From an uncultured Mycoplasmatota bacterium (GTDB taxonomy: Bacteria; Bacillota_I; Bacilli_A; RF39; UBA660): a DNA stretch of 8,435 nucleotides. Within the stretch, counting starts at the first letter, position 1. Every line of letters starts with the position of its first letter. This document shows positions 6,806 through 8,435 of the stretch, in pieces. The stretch covers positions 1 through 8,435 of the forward strand of contig URIY01000056.1 in NCBI GenBank assembly GCA_900547995.1, written 5' to 3'. Both the position numbers and the translations under genes were made by a program. Below the pieces are notes generated by a model. It ran no database searches, was not told the origin of the DNA, and worked only from the letters and a program-made list of their open reading frames with translations.

Positions 6806-7516
6806 TTACCACACAACCTCATCAATATTTTTTGGTTTCTTATTTACTTCATTGCTTTCTATTTTTCCATTTTTAAGTCTAATAACACGGTCAGCAACTT
6901 CAGCAATTAAGGCATTATGTGTAACAATAACAACTGTATTTTCACCATTATTGGCATCACATTGTTTCTTTAACAATTTAAGTACTTCAACCCCTGTTTT
7001 CGAATCAAGTGCTCCTGTAGGTTCATCACATAAAAGTAATAATGGGTCTTTAGCAATCGCTCTTGCAATAGAAACTCTTTGTTGTTCCCCTCCTGATAAT
7101 TGATTTGGAAATTTATTAAGATGATTTTCAAGTCCTACTTCTTTTAATATTTTCTTAGCACTTTTAGGCTTCTTAACAATATCTTTAACAATTTCAACAT
7201 TTTCAAGAACAGTAAGAGTTGGTAAAATATTATAGAACTGAAAAATAAATCCAACATTTTCGGCTCTATATTTAGTAAGATTCTTATCATTATATTTAGA
7301 TATAATCTCACTACCTACTTTAATCTCTCCACTTGTTACCTTATCCATTCCACCAAGTAAATTTAATAGTGTTGATTTACCTGCACCACTTGGTCCTAAG
7401 ATAACAACAAATTCTCCTTTATTAATTGTGAAATTAACACCATCTAAAGCATTAAACTTTTTTTCTCCGACATTATATGTCTTTTTTACATTTTTAAATT
7501 TAATTAATTCTTCCAT
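6806..7516 (-). CDS. ABC transporter ATP-binding protein, MacB/LolD-type
   Basis: The 236-aa nucleotide-binding subunit has every motif: Walker A GPSGAGKST (41-49), Q-loop Gln93, signature LSGGEQQR (140-147), Walker B LLLLCDEP (159-166, catalytic Glu165), D-loop with Asp171 and switch His200. The sequence DEPTGALDSKTG is characteristic of the MacB/LolD/FtsE group that partners FtsX-like permeases. It is expected to act as a cytoplasmic dimer driving the permease encoded immediately downstream; the two genes are only 2 nt apart. The ATG has a strong AGAAAGGA ribosome binding site (7523-7530) directly abutting operator copy O1. The promoter is at 7562-7590. Length and motifs are normal; no defect is seen. 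Confidence 0.95.
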   Translation of the reverse strand: MEELIKFKNVKKTYNVGEKKFNALDGVNFTINKGEFVVILGPSGAGKSTLLNLLGGMDKVTSGEIKVGSEIISKYNDKNLTKYRAENVGFIFQFYNILPTLTVLENVEIVKDIVKKPKSAKKILKEVGLENHLNKFPNQLSGGEQQRVSIARAIAKDPLLLLCDEPTGALDSKTGVEVLKLLKKQCDANNGENTVVIVTHNALIAEVADRVIRLKNGKIESNEVNKKPKNIDEVVW

Positions 7517-7530
7517 ACTAATTCCTTTCT

Positions 7531-7554
7531 AAATATGAATAATTTATCACATTT
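7531..7554. promoter_or_regulatory. Operator copy O1 (24-bp partial palindrome), probable TetR site
   Basis: This segment is identical over 24 bp to 7593-7616. It is a partial dyad centred between 7542 and 7543, with 9 of 12 base pairs symmetric and core TGA-N2-AATT-N2-TCA. It covers roughly +1 to +25 of the ABC transcript and ends exactly where the ribosome binding site begins. A bound repressor would block initiation or early elongation. That the neighbouring TetR protein binds it is inference from position and symmetry. Confidence 0.75.
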
Positions 7555-7561
7555 CTCAGTC

Positions 7562-7590
7562 ATTATACTTTAAAATATTATAGTAGTCAA
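7562..7590 (-). promoter_or_regulatory. Promoter of the ABC transporter operon
   Basis: The minus strand has TTGACT (7590-7585) and TATAAT (7567-7562) with a 17-bp spacer, nearly the full vegetative sigma consensus. The predicted start is near 7555. The promoter lies between the two operator copies, two base pairs from O2 and about seven from O1. A strong core promoter flanked this way suggests tight repression and high output on induction. Confidence 0.85.
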
Positions 7591-7592
7591 CA

Positions 7593-7616
7593 AAATATGA
7601 ATAATTTATCACATTT
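7593..7616. promoter_or_regulatory. Operator copy O2, between the two divergent -35 boxes
   Basis: Perfect 24-bp repeat of 7531-7554, offset by 62 bp (close to six helical turns, so on the same DNA face). It fills the gap between the ABC -35 box (ends 7590) and the tetR -35 box (starts 7619), with two bases free on each side. One bound repressor here could block polymerase at both promoters, giving autoregulation. Confidence 0.75.
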
Positions 7617-7618
7617 TA

Positions 7619-7647
7619 TTGATTTATCTTTTTTCTTAATGTATAAT
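7619..7647 (+). promoter_or_regulatory. Promoter of the tetR gene
   Basis: TTGATT (7619-7624) and TATAAT (7642-7647) are separated by exactly 17 bp. Transcription should begin near 7654, leaving a short leader with the AAAGGTG ribosome binding site. This rules out a TTG start at 7647, which lies inside the -10 box. Confidence 0.8.
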
Positions 7648-7670
7648 TGTATATAAAGAAAGGTGATTTT

Positions 7671-8273
7671 ATGGCTGAAACAAGGATACCTACCCAAAAA
7701 AGATCAATTGAAAAAAGAAATAAAATTATTAAAATGGGATTTGATTTAATGTGTGATAAGGGATATCATAACATAAGTACTACTGAAATTGCTGAATATG
7801 CCGGTGTATCTACAGGTATTATTTATCAATACTTTAATGATAAAAAAGAAATATTTATAGAGGGTGTTAAAAACTATGCCAATGATATAATGTTTCCTAT
7901 GTTAAATATTTTAGAAACTACAAAAATCGATATTAATAATATTGATAAGCTATTATCTTTAATGATTAATAAATTTATAGATACTCATACTATTTCTAAA
8001 AAAGCACATGAAGAATTAATGTCTATGGCTCACCTTGATGAACAAATTGCTGATATATTTAATAATTTAGAAGTAGAATCAACAAAAAAAATTGTTATTC
8101 TTTTAAAGAATAACAATATAAATATTAAAAATCCTAATGAAAAAGTACATATTATAATTGGTATTATTGATAATCTTTGTCATGAGATTGTTTACCACAA
8201 ACATGAATTTATTAATTATGATATTATGAAACAAAATGTTATTGAAATTATTTCCAATATATTAAATGGCTGA
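7671..8273 (+). CDS. TetR/AcrR-family transcriptional regulator of the divergent ABC operon
   Basis: The 200-aa protein has a typical TetR N-terminal DNA-binding domain: a helix 1 start (KRSIEKRNKIIKMGFDLM), then the helix-turn-helix (about 35-56, ISTTEIAEYAGVSTGIIYQYF) followed by NDKKEIF, a strong family signature. The rest (about 65-200) is helical and variable, as expected of the ligand-binding and dimerisation domain, so the inducer cannot be deduced. Length is normal for the family. The ATG at 7671 has AAAGGTG 5-6 nt upstream and lies downstream of the predicted transcription start, unlike an in-frame TTG at 7647. Divergence from the ABC operon and the two repeated palindromes between them indicate a local repressor of the transporter and of itself. 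Repression rather than activation is inferred from operator positions. Confidence 0.92.
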   Translation: MAETRIPTQKRSIEKRNKIIKMGFDLMCDKGYHNISTTEIAEYAGVSTGIIYQYFNDKKEIFIEGVKNYANDIMFPMLNILETTKIDINNIDKLLSLMINKFIDTHTISKKAHEELMSMAHLDEQIADIFNNLEVESTKKIVILLKNNNINIKNPNEKVHIIIGIIDNLCHEIVYHKHEFINYDIMKQNVIEIISNILNG

Positions 8274-8435
8274 GTAGAAATAAATAATTTTTATTCAGTT
8301 TTTTCTTTATTACTTTTTGCTTAGGAAAAGGTATTTTTTCTTTTTTTAAATTTAATGGTTTTTCCCAATAATTGCCTTTAATATTATCTTGATTTAATAA
8401 AACAAAATATTTACTTACATTAACTTCACATGACA
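8248..8435 (-). CDS. Possible partial gene entering from the right edge, C-terminus of unknown protein
   Basis: One minus-strand frame is open from the window edge for 61 codons to a TAA at 8248-8250. It reads SCEVNVSKYFVLLNQDN, then KGNYWEKPLNL and a Lys-rich tail with KIPFPKQK. Residue use (Trp, Gly, Pro among Lys/Asn) is compatible with a real C-terminus. It would converge on tetR, overlap its last 26 nt and cross the tetR terminator. No family is recognised and no start is visible, so it could be a chance frame or a relic. Confidence 0.4.
   Translation of the reverse strand, partial: SCEVNVSKYFVLLNQDNIKGNYWEKPLNLKKEKIPFPKQKVIKKKLNKNYLFLLSHLIYWK
8270..8304 (+). terminator. Intrinsic terminator of tetR, overlapping its stop codon
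   Basis: A 12-bp stem (8270-8281 with 8287-8298, two G-U pairs) closes a 5-nt loop and is followed by TTTTTTC. The 5' arm contains the TGA stop codon of tetR. Confidence 0.8.

Noticed and set aside
6852..7103. Plus-strand open frame of 83 codons inside the ATPase gene.
   Set aside because: Directly antisense to the signature and Walker B region of a clearly functional ATPase.
7577..7582. Second minus-strand TATAAT inside the spacer of the ABC promoter.
   Set aside because: No -35 hexamer at suitable spacing; TTGACT pairs at 17 bp with the TATAAT at 7562-7567.
7531..7616. The two 24-bp repeats as the start of a CRISPR array.
   Set aside because: Only two copies, the intervening segment is an active-looking promoter, there are no cas genes, and the symmetry and placement fit operators.
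7647..7670. Upstream TTG start giving the TetR protein eight extra residues.
   Set aside because: The codon lies in the -10 box, upstream of the predicted transcript start; the ATG at 7671 has a good ribosome binding site.

Overview
The window comes from a very AT-rich Gram-positive (Firmicutes-type) bacterium. Signs are strong AGGAGG-like ribosome binding sites, consensus TTGACA/TATAAT promoters, U-run intrinsic terminators and a Firmicutes-style type IV prepilin leader. UGA is a true stop here (it ends the HD and TetR genes) and Trp is always UGG, so this is not a Mollicutes recoded genome. An uncultured gut-type Bacilli/Clostridia lineage is my guess from the style of the pilin leader and collagen-like protein.

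Layout, left to right. (1) 1-2469, minus strand: a self-contained unit with one large prepilin-like gene, its own promoter and terminator. The protein joins a type IV pilin N-terminus to Ig/FN3-like modules and a C-terminal seven-repeat RCC1-type beta-propeller. (2) 2470-3078, minus strand: an HD-domain metal-dependent phosphohydrolase with its own extended -10 promoter. (3) 3206-4030, plus strand: a collagen-like Gly-X-Y protein, divergent from the HD gene and closed by a hairpin. (4) 4031-4433, no intact gene: two terminators and the decayed 3' end of an AAA/DUF4143-type ATPase gene. (5) 4434-7516, minus strand: a two-gene ABC operon (ATPase, then an 8-helix FtsX/MacB-like permease). (6) 7671-8273, plus strand: a divergent TetR-family regulator. 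(7) 8248-8435: a possible partial minus-strand gene running off the right edge.

The best-supported system is regulatory. The tetR/ABC intergenic region holds two perfect 24-bp copies of a partly palindromic element, 62 bp apart. One lies exactly between the two divergent -35 boxes; the other lies at the start of the ABC transcript, touching its ribosome binding site. This is what an autoregulated TetR-controlled, ligand-inducible efflux or lipoprotein-handling MacB-type transporter would look like. The most unusual protein is the pilin-propeller fusion, plausibly a pilus-tip or surface adhesin. Genes 1-3 and the ABC/TetR unit show no obvious functional link; they look like independent transcription units.
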